From positions 61,812,704-61,876,703 of the forward strand of contig OX328124.1 in NCBI GenBank assembly GCA_946811695.1: 64,000 nt of DNA, written 5' to 3'. Positions 45,580-57,505 of this stretch are shown piece by piece. Position 1 is the stretch's first letter. Each line of letters starts with the position of its first letter. The DNA is from Gonocerus acuteangulatus. Its lineage: Eukaryota; Arthropoda; Insecta; Hemiptera; Coreidae. The translations under genes were made by a program, and so were the position numbers. The notes beneath the pieces are model-generated. The model was not told the DNA's origin. It was given only the letters and a program-made list of their open reading frames with translations, and searched no databases.

Positions 45580-47059
45580 CCAGAAACTGGAAATACACTT
45601 TAGCTTTATAGAACATTTTATTATTACTACGAATAATTATGTACACATTATAGTGCTGAGATTGGAGGTTGTTTTTAATGTGTACTTAAATAAATAAATT
45701 TAAAAAAAATAGTAGTTTTATCTTTTTTTTCTTAATTTTAATAATAATAATAATAATAAAACAATGGCATTCCCCTTTCTAAGAAGAACATTTCTTAATT
45801 CTAACAAGAAGGATAATTGTGGTTGTTAGAACATAATTAATATTACGAGCAGGTGACAGGTAACCATTTAAGAGGTTGCACAGGTGTTGATCTATTTAGC
45901 CTCTCAGTCATAACCGATGTTAAATTGCAACCGATTTTTAATTAGAGCTCTCTCAGCACAAATGGATCATGATTTTACCTTCCACTTTATTCTGTGTCCT
46001 CTCATAGATAGCATCTCAATTGATAAATTAGCAAAAACACACAAATAGCCTGTATTGTAATGCTTTTGTCATGAGTTGTACTTCAGTTCATCTTAAGGCC
46101 CCCATCTTCCGTGGATTTGTTCTTGAGCCCTATATATCATTTAAAGGGTAACAAACATGGTATAAATATGCACACGATTACTCCTACGTATGTCTATTCA
46201 TATATTCAAAGCATATATTTACGGTGCTTAAGTATTAATGCATTCATTTATATCAGCACCACAATTGTATGCGCTCAGTTGGAAATAGAAATGAAAAATG
46301 GACAAAAAGTATTTACAAACTTAAAAAAAAAATCACTAATGTTCATGACGGTAATATATTAGAACGTAACTCTTCCTTAAATTAGTTATTTTATTCATTC
46401 TTTTATCAAATAACTGTTGGTAATTAATGAAAGCATAATTCATACCGGACACATTATTTATTTATTATTTATGACCGGACAAATTTTTTTTTTTTTTAAT
46501 AATTTAAATTTTCCTAGAAAAATCTCTTTTCGTTATTGATTCTTCAATATGCGAAAGAGGCGCAGCCGAAAATCAATCTATGTATATTCGTTCTAATTTA
46601 TAGAAGATCTAATCAATGAACACTAGATCCATCTGATCTTCAGAAACACCTTTTTTGCTAGTAAGAGGCATATATCTTTGTGTCCGTCAAACTATTATGG
46701 CAGTGGCTTTGTGGATAAATGTACACTAGAAATATGTAGGTAATGAAATCGACGTTAAACGTTATTGAGTAATTGTTTCAATATCGTGACACTGATGAAA
46801 CTAAACTGTTATGGGCGGTATGGTTGGAAACTCAATGCTTTATCTATTTTCAACATTTTATTCAGAACGGAAAGAAGGAAGATTTATTATTTAGCCTCCA
46901 GGATATTTCCTTCAGGAAAGAAAATACATTATACTTATATTGAAATTGACTTGTGACTGCTTCCATGTAGGAGGGCTCGAATAATGAGATATCAAAGAAT
47001 TAATTTTCTTGGTAGATTTATGTGAGGGGCTATATGAAATGACACATGATAGGATAACA
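45580..47059. other. AT-rich spacer
   Basis: (AAT)n at about 45,739-45,760; nothing coding recognised. Confidence 0.4.
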
Positions 47060-47296
47060 AGAGGACGTCCATTGGAGTAACGGACAAGAGGCAGAAAGGG
47101 ATTGGTCAGGTTTAGAAGAAATCTTTCCCTCTTCTTGGCTACAATAACTGTCAGGGTACCTAATGAATGGGACCCAGCCCTTGTCTGCCGGCTTCCTTCA
47201 ACTGGCATACAATCCAGCTTACTTTTTCTTCTGGATAACTTCTTACAGAATTTGTCCACTACCTGTTCAAAACGAATCGCTATATTCCTAAATTAA
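47060..47296 (+). pseudogene. Possible C-terminal scrap of a CR1/L2-type LINE
   Basis: The frame contains VRFRRNLSLFLATITVRVPNE followed by a W, then LPSTGIQSSLLFLLDNFL. The pattern arginine-rich, FF/F, a W, LP, then FK/IQ..L..(L)D resembles the short tail that ends many CR1/L2 and RTE-like ORF2 proteins. It is short, and no reverse transcriptase is attached. A chance match is possible. Confidence 0.3.
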
Positions 47297-47665
47297 TGGA
47301 TTTGGACAATAAAAACATATTATGATATTCATCTAAACCATCTTAAGGCCCCATGTCTTAAGATACAATGAAAATTCAGATGTGAGCTTGGTCTTTATAG
47401 AGCAGACAAAAGCAAGTTATACAACACGTACTATTTAGTGGTAAACTTAAGGGAATACTAGAACAACAACAACAATAGATACTAGGTAGCGCGATATAAT
47501 CGACACATAGATATGGAATCCATAGTATTGATGCGTTTGGGAATACAAGAATGTAGCTGTAAAGCTTCGGTTGCCTTATAAAGGTAGAAAAGAATCTATT
47601 TATCGTTATAGCTTAAGCAAGTAAATCAACACAGTCTACGGTGAACAATAGCAGCGTTTACAACA
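47297..47665. other. AT-rich spacer
   Basis: Nothing recognised. Confidence 0.4.
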
Positions 47666-47895
47666 ACTTGCATTTGTCAAACGATCGATGAACCTGAATT
47701 AGGAATACGAGAACTACAATTACGTTCATCAAACTACCCCCTGGACGTCAATTAATGTTTGTCGGCGATCCCTTAGCGACAATTAACGATCTATTAATGG
47801 AAATTATGGTTGGTTCACACGATCCATCGATAAACGTGAATTAACGATATCGGCAAGACAACGTTCATCAAAAGATCCCTGAACGTGAATTAGCT
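47666..47895 (+). repeat. Degenerate repeat array (~36-44 bp units)
   Basis: The theme CGTTCATCAAA..GATCC(C)TGAACGTGAATTA recurs with changes. Examples are CAAACGATCGATGAACCTGA, CGTTCATCAAACTACCCCCT, GGCGATCCCTTAGCGACAAT, CGATCCATCGATAAACGTGA and CGTTCATCAAAAGATCCCTG. Spacing is irregular, suggesting an old minisatellite. Confidence 0.6.
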
Positions 47896-47952
47896 TTGGT
47901 CAAACGACAGAATTGAATTTTCTGCTTGTTTATAAAATCATTATTTTAAAGA

Positions 47953-48165
47953 GGAGGCCCGGTGCCTTGAGTGTTGAGGCGTGAGCACATAACACCCCAT
48001 GCCAAGAGTCGTAGGTTCGATTCCCACTATGGGGTGGTAGCTTTTCTTTAGAAAAAAAAATGCATCAGCCCTAGCTGATGCAGGGCTAGAAACAGGCGGT
48101 AACCATAGATAACCCGTCCTAAAATTCTTGGTTAATAATAAAGGTAGTTAAAATTTAAATAAATT
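47953..48165 (+). repeat. tRNA-derived SINE, family S2 (copy 1)
   Basis: The head GAGGAGGCCCGGTGCC is followed by a consensus B box, GGTTCGATTCC (48,014-48,024). The body has GCATCAGCCCTAGC, then ATAACCCGTCCTAAAATT and an AAATTTAAATAAAT tail. TTATTTTA flanks both ends as a possible short target duplication. Copies at 55,455, 57,331 and 61,074. Confidence 0.82.
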
Positions 48166-49605
48166 ATTTTACAGAAAAAAATGCTACCATTCAGCATTTA
48201 AAACATCTAAAATGGAGCAGCCTGAAAATAAAATTCGGAGAATCAGAGAGTTCAAAAGGCATTCAGAACTAAATAAAAAAACTGATATGAGCAAACAGAA
48301 ACAAACTAACTATCAGTAGCTGAATCACCTTTCATGTCTGAAAGCAGAAAGGAAGAGAAATAAGCAGAGAGTTTAATTATTATTATTATTTTTATAATTT
48401 AGATTAGTGTTATGTTTATATAAGACGTATAATACTCGTAGTTTGATTAATTTTGTCTTGTTTATTGAATATTCCTGTTTCATTTTTCCTCCCATCGCCG
48501 AGTAGTTCGAGGTTTCTTACATATATAGCTTACGCAATTCAACGGTTTTTTTTATTTTAGCAAGTACAATCGTGAAACTGGTGCGCTCCGGACCTTCCCG
48601 TAGTTCGAGTGTATAGTATGGTATGAAAGTAGTTTTTCTTTTGTAAACATTCAGTGTGTACTTAAAAGTTGTGTCAAACTGCCCTGTTGGTCACCCTAGA
48701 TTCGTGATACATCGAAAGCCGGAGCCACTTTTAAAAATCAGAGTACATATTCTGAATTGGCTGCATTTAAAATAATATAATGCTTCAACAATAATCGAAT
48801 AAAGAAGCGTTTATGACTATTCTTTCCGAGTTGTGAAATCTCAGCAGTAACGCGTCCTAGAAACCTATGTTTTTTATATGAACGTTTAAAAAATATAAAT
48901 TCTCAAGTACAATTTCGTATAGATGAGGATATAAACCTGAAGGATTGTGGTGTGAGTGTAGAGGTGGAATGAAGCCACAGAGTGGAAGAAGGGAATCGAA
49001 CAATGAGACTGTTTCCAGTCCCACCATGAAGTACTACTGATGTCTTCGGATCTGCACTGAGGTTTTCACCTCTCATCCCAACATTCTTCCTAAATATGCT
49101 TCTTCCTAAATACCATTCTCAATCAGCATGTTTTACTGTTAAATTTGTATCAGGAGTTATAATATTTACATTTACGAATAGGTGGTTTCAGAGAATTGTT
49201 AGAAATTAAAATCTAAACCTACTGAACGATTTACGACCGTTACGATCCCGAAGCACGATTTTGGTGCTATTTGGAAGAGAAATTCTGTTAAAATTCATTA
49301 ACTAGATGAAAGCAAATGAAGGAATACTTTTTTTAAAGCAAAAATCACTCAAAATAAATCATTGCCTTTACGGTTGGTATTGCATTTTTACAGGTCTACT
49401 TTCAAAAGTCATTTTGACGCAGTCAATAGTATAAAATCACTTTCAAGGAAACACCTTTGAGCTATTTTGATTAAAATTGAAAACAATAGAATTTTGTTTG
49501 CAGGTACTCCAGACTAATGGATTGGGCTGAACATTTCTTTACATATTCGATATTCATTCATACTCAAATATCGGATATTTGTCAGTCGAAAAAATTATTA
49601 ATTTT
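48166..49605. other. AT-rich spacer
   Basis: No gene or repeat recognised. Confidence 0.4.
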
Positions 49606-49663
49606 AGAATTATTAAATTAGATAGGATGTTTAAAAAAACATCCTATCTAATTTAATAATTCT
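49606..49663. repeat. Perfect 27-bp hairpin with 4-nt loop
   Basis: The left arm 49,606-49,632 (AGAATTATTAAATTAGATAG and on) and right arm 49,637-49,663 are exact reverse complements around AAAA. A further partial repeat of the right arm (TCCTATCTAATTCT) follows at 49,671. Confidence 0.97.
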
Positions 49664-50264
49664 GCATGTTTCCTATCTAATTCTTTTTCACTGGAGAAAA
49701 AGTGCTCATTGAACAGGTTTATGTCTCGCTTCTTTTGAAAAAACAAAAAAAAACAACACCTTTTATTACTGAAATGAGTCTGTCACGATAGATGAAAATA
49801 AAAATGAGAATGACGTTCGCTATTTTTTACATTTATATTTTGTTTATGTTGTAAACTTCTTCTTCAAGAAGTAGAGGAATTCGAAAAGTAGACAATGGGG
49901 GTGAGTTTTACCCGCTATCTATCGACACTGTCCTATTCTAATACTGGTTAGAATACCGTTTCAGTGCCGAAAATCTCGTGTTTTGTAAAAACATTTCATT
50001 CCATCTGATATTTAAGATTTTTTGAAAATACTACAGAAGTTTATAAATGCAATATAACATTTCCAGCAAAATAAAAAGAAGTTCCAAGTAATTAATTAAT
50101 TCCTGTAGTCAATACTTCAGAGCTGATATAATCGCTAGCCGTGCCGCTTTTTAATACAATTTAACTATCATGTGGTAATTGGCCTAAGACTATTACATCC
50201 CCTTTTTTCCCCCATTCTATAACAAGGTCTGGAAATTAGAAAGGTACAAAATGGATGGCATTAC
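49664..50264. other. AT-rich spacer
   Basis: Nothing recognised. Confidence 0.4.
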
Positions 50265-50862
50265 ACGTTGCTAGGTGATGGAGTACATGTTGCAAGGTGT
50301 TGGAGTAAATGTTGCTAGGAATAGGAGACAGGTTGCTAGGTGTTGGAGTAAAGGTTGCTAGGCGTTGGAGTACAGGTTGCTAGGTGCTGGAATACATGTT
50401 GCTACGAGTAGGAGGCAGGTTGCTAGGTTATGGAGTACGGGTAGCTAGGTGTTGGAGTACATGTTGCTAGGAGTAGGAGACAGGTTGCTAGATGTTGCTA
50501 GTAGATGTAGGATGTATAAGGACATGTGTAGAGAGAATAGGATTAGGAAGTACTCAGAGAGCCACCTCTAGACTAGGGGACAGGTTGCTAGGAGCAGGAG
50601 ACAGGTTGCTAGGTGTTGGAGTACAGGTTGCTAGGAGTAGGAGACAGGTTGCTAGGTGTTGGAGTACAGGTTGCTAGGAGTAGGAGACAGGTTGCTAGGT
50701 GTAGGAGTACAGGTTGCTAGGAGTAGGAGACAGGTTGCTAGGTGTTGGAGTACGGGTTGCTAGGTGTTGCTAGTAGATGTAGGATGTATAAGGACATGTG
50801 TAGAGAGAATAGGATTAGGAAGCCCTCAGAGAGCCACCTCTAATTGAGATGGCCCAACTAAT
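50265..50862 (+). repeat. Minisatellite with higher-order structure
   Basis: About two dozen units starting (G)GTTGCTAGG alternate between two types, TGTTGGAGTACA (22-bp unit) and AGTAGGAGACA (21-bp unit), making a ~43-bp dimer. A ~90-base non-unit segment (GTAGATGTAGGATGTATAAG, then AGAGAGAATAGGATTAGGAA and CTCAGAGAGCCACCTCTA) occurs at 50,501 and again at 50,773, so a 272-bp block has itself been duplicated. Units left of 50,490 are more diverged than those to the right. The open frame through part of it has no protein-family character. Confidence 0.95.
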
Positions 50863-51259
50863 GAGCCACTACAGCCGGCCTTGTCTGGAAAAATTTAATG
50901 AGCCCCTTCCTTGGCTAGGTCTCCTTTCTCCTCCCCCTCTTACCTTTCGTTACAGCCTCCCCTCAAGTAAATTACACGCCATTCTTTTATATGGGTCCTA
51001 TCTCCTTATTTAAACATAGCCTTACCTACACGTTGTTATTTATCCGTGAGCAGTAAAAGGTTCTTATTATTTATTTATTCATTTGGTGGCACTCTTTTTT
51101 ATATGTATTTAGCTTTGTTAACTAAAAGTATTTTCTAAACGTAATCCAAATTATTAATTCCTTTTGAAGGTTAGGTTCTAAGAATATATTTACATGCAGT
51201 GAGTGCCAAAAGTATTGATACAACTCACAGTATTAAATATGTTAGGACATTTTCTTTAT
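50863..51259. other. Spacer
   Basis: No gene recognised. Confidence 0.4.
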
Positions 51260-51370
51260 CAAGTATTACTAGTAGTACCAGACCAAGACGTTTATCTTGA
51301 GATAAACGTCATAAGCGGCTTCCTACCTAGGGCGCGAGGGAAGATCGAGCTAAAATGTACGAAATCGAAA
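51260..51370 (+). repeat. Partial family A 3' end with 11-bp hairpin
   Basis: CATAAGCGGCTTCCTACCTA followed by GCGAGGGAAGATCGAGCTAAAA resembles the 3' end of family A (26,080-26,120). Just before it, GACGTTTATCT-TG-AGATAAACGTC (51,287-51,310) is a perfect hairpin. Confidence 0.6.
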
Positions 51371-51879
51371 AACGTACAATAAAATAAACAAGGAAACAGT
51401 TATTGAAAGAGTTTTTTTTTTATTTAATAACACAATGAAATATGTTACCCATTGACATAATCTAAAAAAAGAATATGTTATGTTATTATAAATGACTAAT
51501 TTGTTTTGAATGATCGTTTTTTATTTGGGGGGGGGGAGTCAATTGATTCTTCCCAGGTGATTACACACAGCTGAACGACGCTATATGTAATAACTTATTT
51601 CTGTATATAATTGTTATTTATATTTGAGAGCGAACTTAACTAATGTACTCTCCAAATGAACAGATGTTAAATAAACGTATTACTAAAAAAAAAAAAAAAC
51701 AAAAAAAAAATTAAAAAAAAAATAAAAAAATGTAATAACTTCAAATTTGATGTGGCCATTATATGGGCAGATTTGCCTCAATTAAGCTGTATTACTAGTG
51801 TAATATCTAACATAAAAAAAAATAATAAATTACTTGAAAGTGCTAATTTTTTTTATTGACTTTCGCATGCATACATTCT
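51371..51879. other. AT-rich spacer with A-rich run
   Basis: A-rich interrupted run at 51,688-51,730 and a G-run at 51,528-51,537. Nothing else recognised. Confidence 0.4.
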
Positions 51880-54800
51880 ATTTTATTTTATATATTTATA
51901 TATTTATTTAATTATACTGCCTCTACCCGTATGAGTCATTGGCAGTTCTATGTTTCTATATTTCTTGATAGAGGCCTATATCTTTGGCAAATTTGAATAC
52001 CTTTTGTACAGCCCTTTCGTCGTCCTGTAAGATTTCAGCAAGGTTGCCTTCAATGTTGTTCACTTTTCTCGCCAGTGTGTATCCGGTACATTCTGTTAAG
52101 AAGTGTTCAACAGTTAATATAACATTGCAATGTTTATAGGTGGGAGGGTACAGTCCTTTCAGGAGATAACTGTGGGTTAATTTAGTGTGGCCAATTCTCA
52201 TTCTTGCCAAAACTACTTCCTCCCTCCTGTTCAGCCTTTCAGGGGTTTTCCAAGTATTTAGAGTTATTTTAATGTTTCTTAGTTTTGTTTCTGTTTCTAA
52301 CCATTCCTTAGTCCACATTGTTAATATTTGTTTTTTAATAAATACTTTTAAATCTTGTCCGCACACCTCTGCCACTTTTATGCTATCACTTTGTTCTTTT
52401 CTTGCATTATTGGCTTCAATATCTACTTTCTCGTTAAGTTCAATGCCCATGAGGGAAGGAACCCATAAAAGAGCAATATATTTATTTTGTTTTGCAAGAT
52501 TTTCCCTAATTTCAGCTATTATAGGATGGCGGTTCTTGAGTTTTGGTAGTGCCCTCATCACGCTGAGTGAGTCCGTGATGATAAGGTGCTTGTTATGTTC
52601 TTGAAACCTAATATCTTCAATGGCCTGCCAAATCGCGAAAGATTCTCCCGTAAATACACTGTTTGCTTCATGCATGTTATATCTTTTGCAGAAGTTGTCC
52701 CTCAAAAAGGCACATCCTATTTGGGAGTCAATTTTTGATGCATCTGTATAGGTTTTAGTGTAGTCTGTGTACTTTTGAACATGTTCCAAAAAACTTGTTT
52801 GATAGATGATTTGGTTTGTAGTAGATTTGGTGTGTTTTGTTAAGGTGAAGTCAAGGATTATTTGCTTGGTTTTCCATAATGGCATAACTTCTGGTGGAAA
52901 TGCAAATACGTCAGGTATATTTAAGTCGAGTTTGTCCACTATTAATTTAATTCGATATTTGAAATTTTTAGGAATCCTCTGCTGTCCGTGGAGGTTGTTC
53001 TGATCTATAGCGTTCAGAGATTCATGCAGTCTCCTCTCTTTGAGTGATACATGGTAAGACAATGTAAGGTAAGCTCGTCTCAATGCTAAAGGCGGTTCCC
53101 CACTTTCAGCTAATATGCTAGCTACAGGAGACGTAGGAAAGGCACCAATGCAAATCCTTAAGCAGGAATTATGGATCACATCGAGCATCTTCAGAGCTGT
53201 AGGACTGGCTGAGGCATACACTATAGAGCCGTAGTCCAATTTTGGTCTTATCAACGCTCGATATAAGTGCAGTAATGTTTTTCTATCCGATCCCCAGTTG
53301 GAATTACCTAATAATTTTAGAAGATTTTGTCTTTTAGAGCAGGTAACTTTTAAATGTTTCAGATGGGGTATCCACGTTAATCTTCTATCTAAATACATTC
53401 CCAGGTACTTATATGTTTCTTCAAATTTCAAGCTCGTACCAAACAATGTTAGAATCGGATTCGACTTGCAATTTCGTTTTCTACAAAAGTGTATACACCT
53501 GGTTTTGTTTTCAGAAAACTTAAAACCATTACTATGACTCCATTTTTCCAAATTAGAAACAGTGTTTTGTAGCTTCTTTTGTATGTAATCCAATGTTTTC
53601 CCCCTGGCAAAAACTGTGAAATCGTCTGCGTATAAAGAGCATTTAACCATAGGTCGTATGTTTGTAACTATTTCGTTTATGGCTATCAAAAACAGAGTTA
53701 CACTTAAGACCGACCCTTGAGGCGTACCATTTTTTAAAGGATATTGTCTAGAATTATGATGGCCAATGCTAACATGAAAAGATCGGTTTTCTAGAAAATT
53801 CTTAATTCAAGAATGTGCCCAGTTATTCCCCATTTTACTAATTGTTTCATAACTCTATCTCTCCAAATCATATCATACGCTTTTTGTATGTCGAAAAATA
53901 TCGCAACCAAGTGTTCTTTTGCTGCAATAGCCTTTTGGATTTCATCTTCTAGAATGAGAAGTTGATCCAATGTTGAGTGGTTCCTGAGAAAACCACACTG
54001 ATGCTCTGTCATTAAGTTATTTTTGGTTATGAAATGCATAAGTCTAGGATTAACCATTTTCTCTAGAACCTTGGACATACAGCAAGTGAGTGAAATCGGT
54101 CTAAAATCGTCCATTAGGCATGAAGTTAACTTCTTCTTTATTGGTACGACTTTAGCTTGCCTCCAGATATCGGGGAAGTCTTCATTGATCCAAGCGTGAT
54201 TGTAGATTCGAAGGAGATGATTTAGAGTTGATTGTGTTAGATGTTTGAGGAATATATAGGGGATGTTATCTGGTCCTGGGGAAGATTTCAGCTTACATGA
54301 TTCGAGGGCAGTGACTAATTCAATGATCGTAAAAGATTGATTAATTTCATTATTTCCACCCGGAATTGGAGATTCAGTTATTTGTTCTTCCAGGTCTTTA
54401 ACAAGCAAGAATTCCGGGTCGTAATTCTCATCTGCTGACATCTTTGAGAATTGTTTTCCCAAAGCATTAGCTATATCCGACTTGTCAGTTATTAATGCAC
54501 CATGTACAGAGATTCCCGTAGTTGGATTCAATCTTCGCATTCCCTGAATACTGTTAACTCTTTTCCAAATTTGTTTAATAGAAGAATTTGAATTTATTGA
54601 TGATACAAAGTTTTTCCATGAAGCTCTTTTACTTTGTTTAATTTCTTTGTTTGCTATTGCACGACACTTTTTAAATTCTATTAAATCATTTGTACATCTA
54701 GTTCTTCTGTATTTATTTAGTGCCTTTTTTTTATTCTTAATAGCTGTTTTGCATGAGTTATTCCACCATGGAACTCTGCACTTTCCTTTAGACGATTTTA

Positions 54801-55135
54801 CAAGAGGAATATATTTTTTGGCAGCATTTATTAAAGATCTATTGAATACTTCTATTTCTTGGTTAATGTCACTGTATTCATCCTTAAGATTGTCATCCAG
54901 TAATTTTTCAATATAATCTGCAAATGAATTCCAATCGGCTAAGTCAAATTTCCATATTTCAAGATCATATGTTTCTTCATTTCTGGTTAATTTTATTGAT
55001 ATAGTGATAGGAAAGTGATCGCTACCATGTAAAGTATCTTCAACGATCCATTCAGTTCTATGTTTTAGTCTAGCATCAATGAAGGATAAGTCAATGGCTG
55101 AAAAGGAACCTGATTTTATTTTAGTTCGTTTAATT
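51880..55135 (-). mobile_element. I-clade LINE, 5'-truncated, comparatively young
   Basis: The element runs from inside the endonuclease domain to an AT-rich 3' end. Its 3' UTR (minus strand) carries GCCAATGACTCATACGGGTA, then GAGGCAG and AATTAAAT, close to the 3' end of the 27.9-kb LINE. The 5' junction is near 55,130, where the endonuclease frame stops matching. An 11-base ATTTTATTTTA word near both edges (51,879 and 55,114) is only a weak candidate target duplication. About 3.25 kb, minus strand. Confidence 0.85.
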
Positions 55136-55143
55136 AATTTCAA
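51956..55143 (-). pseudogene. LINE ORF2 (EN C-term, RT, RNase H, zinc), one frameshift
   Basis: Two long frames (55,143-53,791 and 53,689-51,956) are separated by one frameshift at about 53,795-53,805. In the first: the endonuclease tail with SFSAIDLSF and GSDHFP, then FRPISL and FDIQKAYDMIW. Across and in the second: NGTPQGSVLS, SLYADDFTVF (YADD near 53,630), RNase H blocks (TDASK, GESFAIWQAI, ITDS) and the C-terminal ARMRIGHTKLTHSYLLKG plus VEHFLTEC. Apart from that shift no stop interrupts more than 1,000 codons, so it is much better preserved than the 28-33 kb relative. Many blocks match that LINE closely (SASPTALK, AFPTSP, ASILAESGEPPL). Function: target nicking and reverse transcription; lost by truncation. 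Confidence 0.92.
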
Positions 55144-55454
55144 TTACAATTATTTCCCATTTCAAAGGTTCGAAGGTTCTCTATAATATAAAAGAGCAAA
55201 TACAATATAAATATTTTCTTAGGTAAATGTTTTCTCCTTTTCTCTTTCTGTCTCCTTTGTCTTTTCATTCTACAGGATAATTAGTTTTTTTCTTTAAAAA
55301 GCGGAGAACATCATTTTTAAATTCATTACTTTAATTTGCCTTCTTTCTTTCAGAAGAATATATTTGTTCATTTCAAATCATTTTTTATTTTATTGTAATT
55401 GTTATCAAATATCGAAAAGGAGTTAATTCATTTTAATACAAGCACTGTATAGTA
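55144..55454. other. AT-rich spacer
   Basis: Nothing recognised. Confidence 0.4.
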
Positions 55455-55640
55455 GAGGAGGCCCGGTGGCTGTATGTGTTAAGGCGTGAGTACTTAACCG
55501 TCCGTGCCAAAAGTTGTGGGTTCGCTTCCCACTAGGCATCAGCCCTATCCTAGCTAGAAAAGGGTGGAGACATTTATATAACCCGTCCTAAAATTATGAG
55601 TTAATTATAATAGACGTTAAAATTTAAATAAATAAAATCT
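55455..55640 (+). repeat. tRNA-derived SINE, family S2 (copy 2)
   Basis: GAGGAGGCCCGGTGGC head, B box GGTTCGCTTCC (55,519-55,529), GCATCAGCCCTATCCTAGCT body, ATAACCCGTCCTAAAATTAT and an AAATTTAAATAAAT tail. Shorter than copy 1 because the T/A-rich segment after the B box is missing. Confidence 0.82.
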
Positions 55641-56600
55641 ATAATAGGACTGTGCTGTGCATTGGCAATGACATAAATTTGAAATATTTATTTTTTAAAA
55701 GAATAAATTTGCCGTGCCTTGTTAATAAGCGCGGTTTTGTAGACACCCCAGGGTAAATCGGCAGGAGCTAGGTTCAAATCTCAGCAATGTTTATTTTTGA
55801 AAAATAACGACTTTAGAGTTTATTCCTTTTATCAATGAGCCTTAGCCTAGATACTTTAGTCCTGTCCATTCTCAAATGCGGACGTGGTAAAAAGGCTCCA
55901 GTGACGCTGTGTATAAGGGAGAGGATGCTTTCCATATTTTCTATTAGGGGGAGAAGGAAAGGTTTATGTCCGGCCTGGTTTAAAATTCATTGCTTGTTAA
56001 TGACTAACAGCCTTCCCCCTGGGACATCCTCCAGGCCATCCGAATATACTACAGAATATCTGAGTACTTCCTGGTCAAAACCCTAGCAACTTTTACAGGC
56101 CATTTTTCAGAGTATGCTTTAAAGTTGTGTCACACTTCAGTCTCGTCATGGTACTTGTGCAGCAGGCGCGTTAGACCTCTACTTTTCCTTCATTTTTTCG
56201 TAGAATATAAATTTGTTTCTAGTTGCACAATTTTTTTTTTTTTGACATTCAAGCATTTTAATAATTAATGAATTATTTTTATGCAGTAGTCAAAGAAGTC
56301 CCCTAGCCTTCCAGCAGTGGCGCGCTCCTCAGAGGTGCATACTATTTTTGGTTTTCGAAGCACGGTTGGTAGCCTTGTTTTGGCGGGCTCTCCACCTTAG
56401 TATCTTCCGGATATCCGTTTTTCCACCGACCAGTCGCAGCGACGCCCTCTTCTGTGCTCCTCATTGTCAGTGGCAGCACTCGTCACCTCTCAGGTGCCGC
56501 GCAACAAATCACTTACGTTTTCCAGACATGAGATATTTACACTTTTCGTTCTCTATTTTACTATACTATCATCTATGGGTATGTAGGTGAGTTTATTCGA
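55641..56600. other. Unassigned, GC-richer patches
   Basis: A GC-richer stretch at 56,290-56,520 has an open frame on the plus strand without recognisable motif. Because a piggyBac remnant follows, part of this could be element sequence, but I cannot show it. Confidence 0.35.
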
Positions 56601-56639
56601 TCGCACAGGTTATATACACAGGAAATAGCTATCAGGTGG

Positions 56640-56912
56640 ACAGCCGGAGGGGCTTCTTGCCAAAAGATTGATATGGGAAGAAATGGAACGACATAGCAAC
56701 GAAGAGACATCTTACATTATAAATCTACGCCTACGGTTGGCAGAGAACACCCAACAATCTATCCAGACAGTTCCTCTGATTCCACATGAAGGTGAGAATA
56801 GAAAAAGTAAATTGTGTGCCCCGTGCCACCAGAATGAAGCGCATAATAAAACCAAGTATTCTTGCGTAACTTGTGGAAAGGACTTCTTGGAGACAATTAT
56901 TTCCATAATTTA
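56640..56912 (+). pseudogene. piggyBac-type transposase C-terminal fragment
   Basis: The frame from 56,668 ends with a cysteine pattern K-x-x-C-x2-C (KLCAPC), a basic spacer, then TKYSC-x2-CGK. This resembles the C-terminal cysteine-rich (RING/PHD-like) domain of piggyBac transposases, which binds the transposon ends. The family's final C..CF..YH cysteines and histidine are replaced by a frame ending LETIISII, so a frameshift or decay is likely. The preceding ~45 residues are acidic/arginine-rich linker. No TTAA-bounded ends were found. It is a different piggyBac lineage or a scrap unrelated to the 7.5-10.5 kb copy, whose own C-terminus is lost. Confidence 0.6.
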
Positions 56913-57330
56913 ATGAAGTAGATTAATACTTTTATTTTTTAAGTAAAATGAATTTTTATCCTTGGTAAATGTATAACTATGCACATCGCTACCAAAGCGA
57001 TGCATAAAATAATCAATAATAAATGTATAACTACATAATAGAATGATCCACATATCTACCTGAATTTATACATTCCAAATTATTTCCTTGGTTTATACAT
57101 ATTGATTCTCATTAATATTGCGAATATGTGAGGGCATATTAAATGTAATAAACATTGACGAATATGTTTAGATAGCTAAATTAATTACTACAGAATAATT
57201 AGTAGGTTTAGCAATATTATGTAATGAAATAATACATTCTGTTAATAAATTACCACTATATACGTTTTATCGTATAAACCTCGTCACTAAGTGGACCCAT
57301 CTTTTCTTACTGTTTATTTAAATTTTAATT
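56913..57330. other. AT-rich spacer
   Basis: Nothing recognised. Confidence 0.4.
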
Positions 57331-57505
57331 TATTTAAATTTTAACGTCCATTTATTATTAACTACGAATTTTAGGACGGGTTATCTATAGGTTACCACCC
57401 TTATCTAGCCAGGATAGGGGTGTTGCCTTTTATTTTTTCGAAAGAAAAGCCGCCACCCCTAGTGGGAATCGAATTCTGTTTGGCCTACGGTATTAAGTTA
57501 ACTTA
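57331..57505 (-). repeat. tRNA-derived SINE, family S2 (copy 3)
   Basis: On the minus strand: ATTCGATTCCCACTAGGGGT (B box and after), GCTTTTCTTTCGAAAAAATA, CCCCTATCCTGGCTAG, ATAACCCGTCCTAAAATTCG and an AAATTTAAATAAAT tail. The head beyond the B box is decayed. Confidence 0.8.

Noticed and set aside
47953..48030. Functional tRNA gene
   Set aside because: The consensus B box belongs to a repeat present four times with a common body and tail.
50265..50862. CRISPR-like array of regularly spaced repeats
   Set aside because: The units are contiguous 21-22 bp repeats without unique spacers, in a eukaryotic window without cas genes. It is a minisatellite.
55835..56590. Plus-strand open frames before the piggyBac C-terminal scrap
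   Set aside because: They do not contain transposase motifs and are not in a consistent frame with the cysteine-rich fragment.
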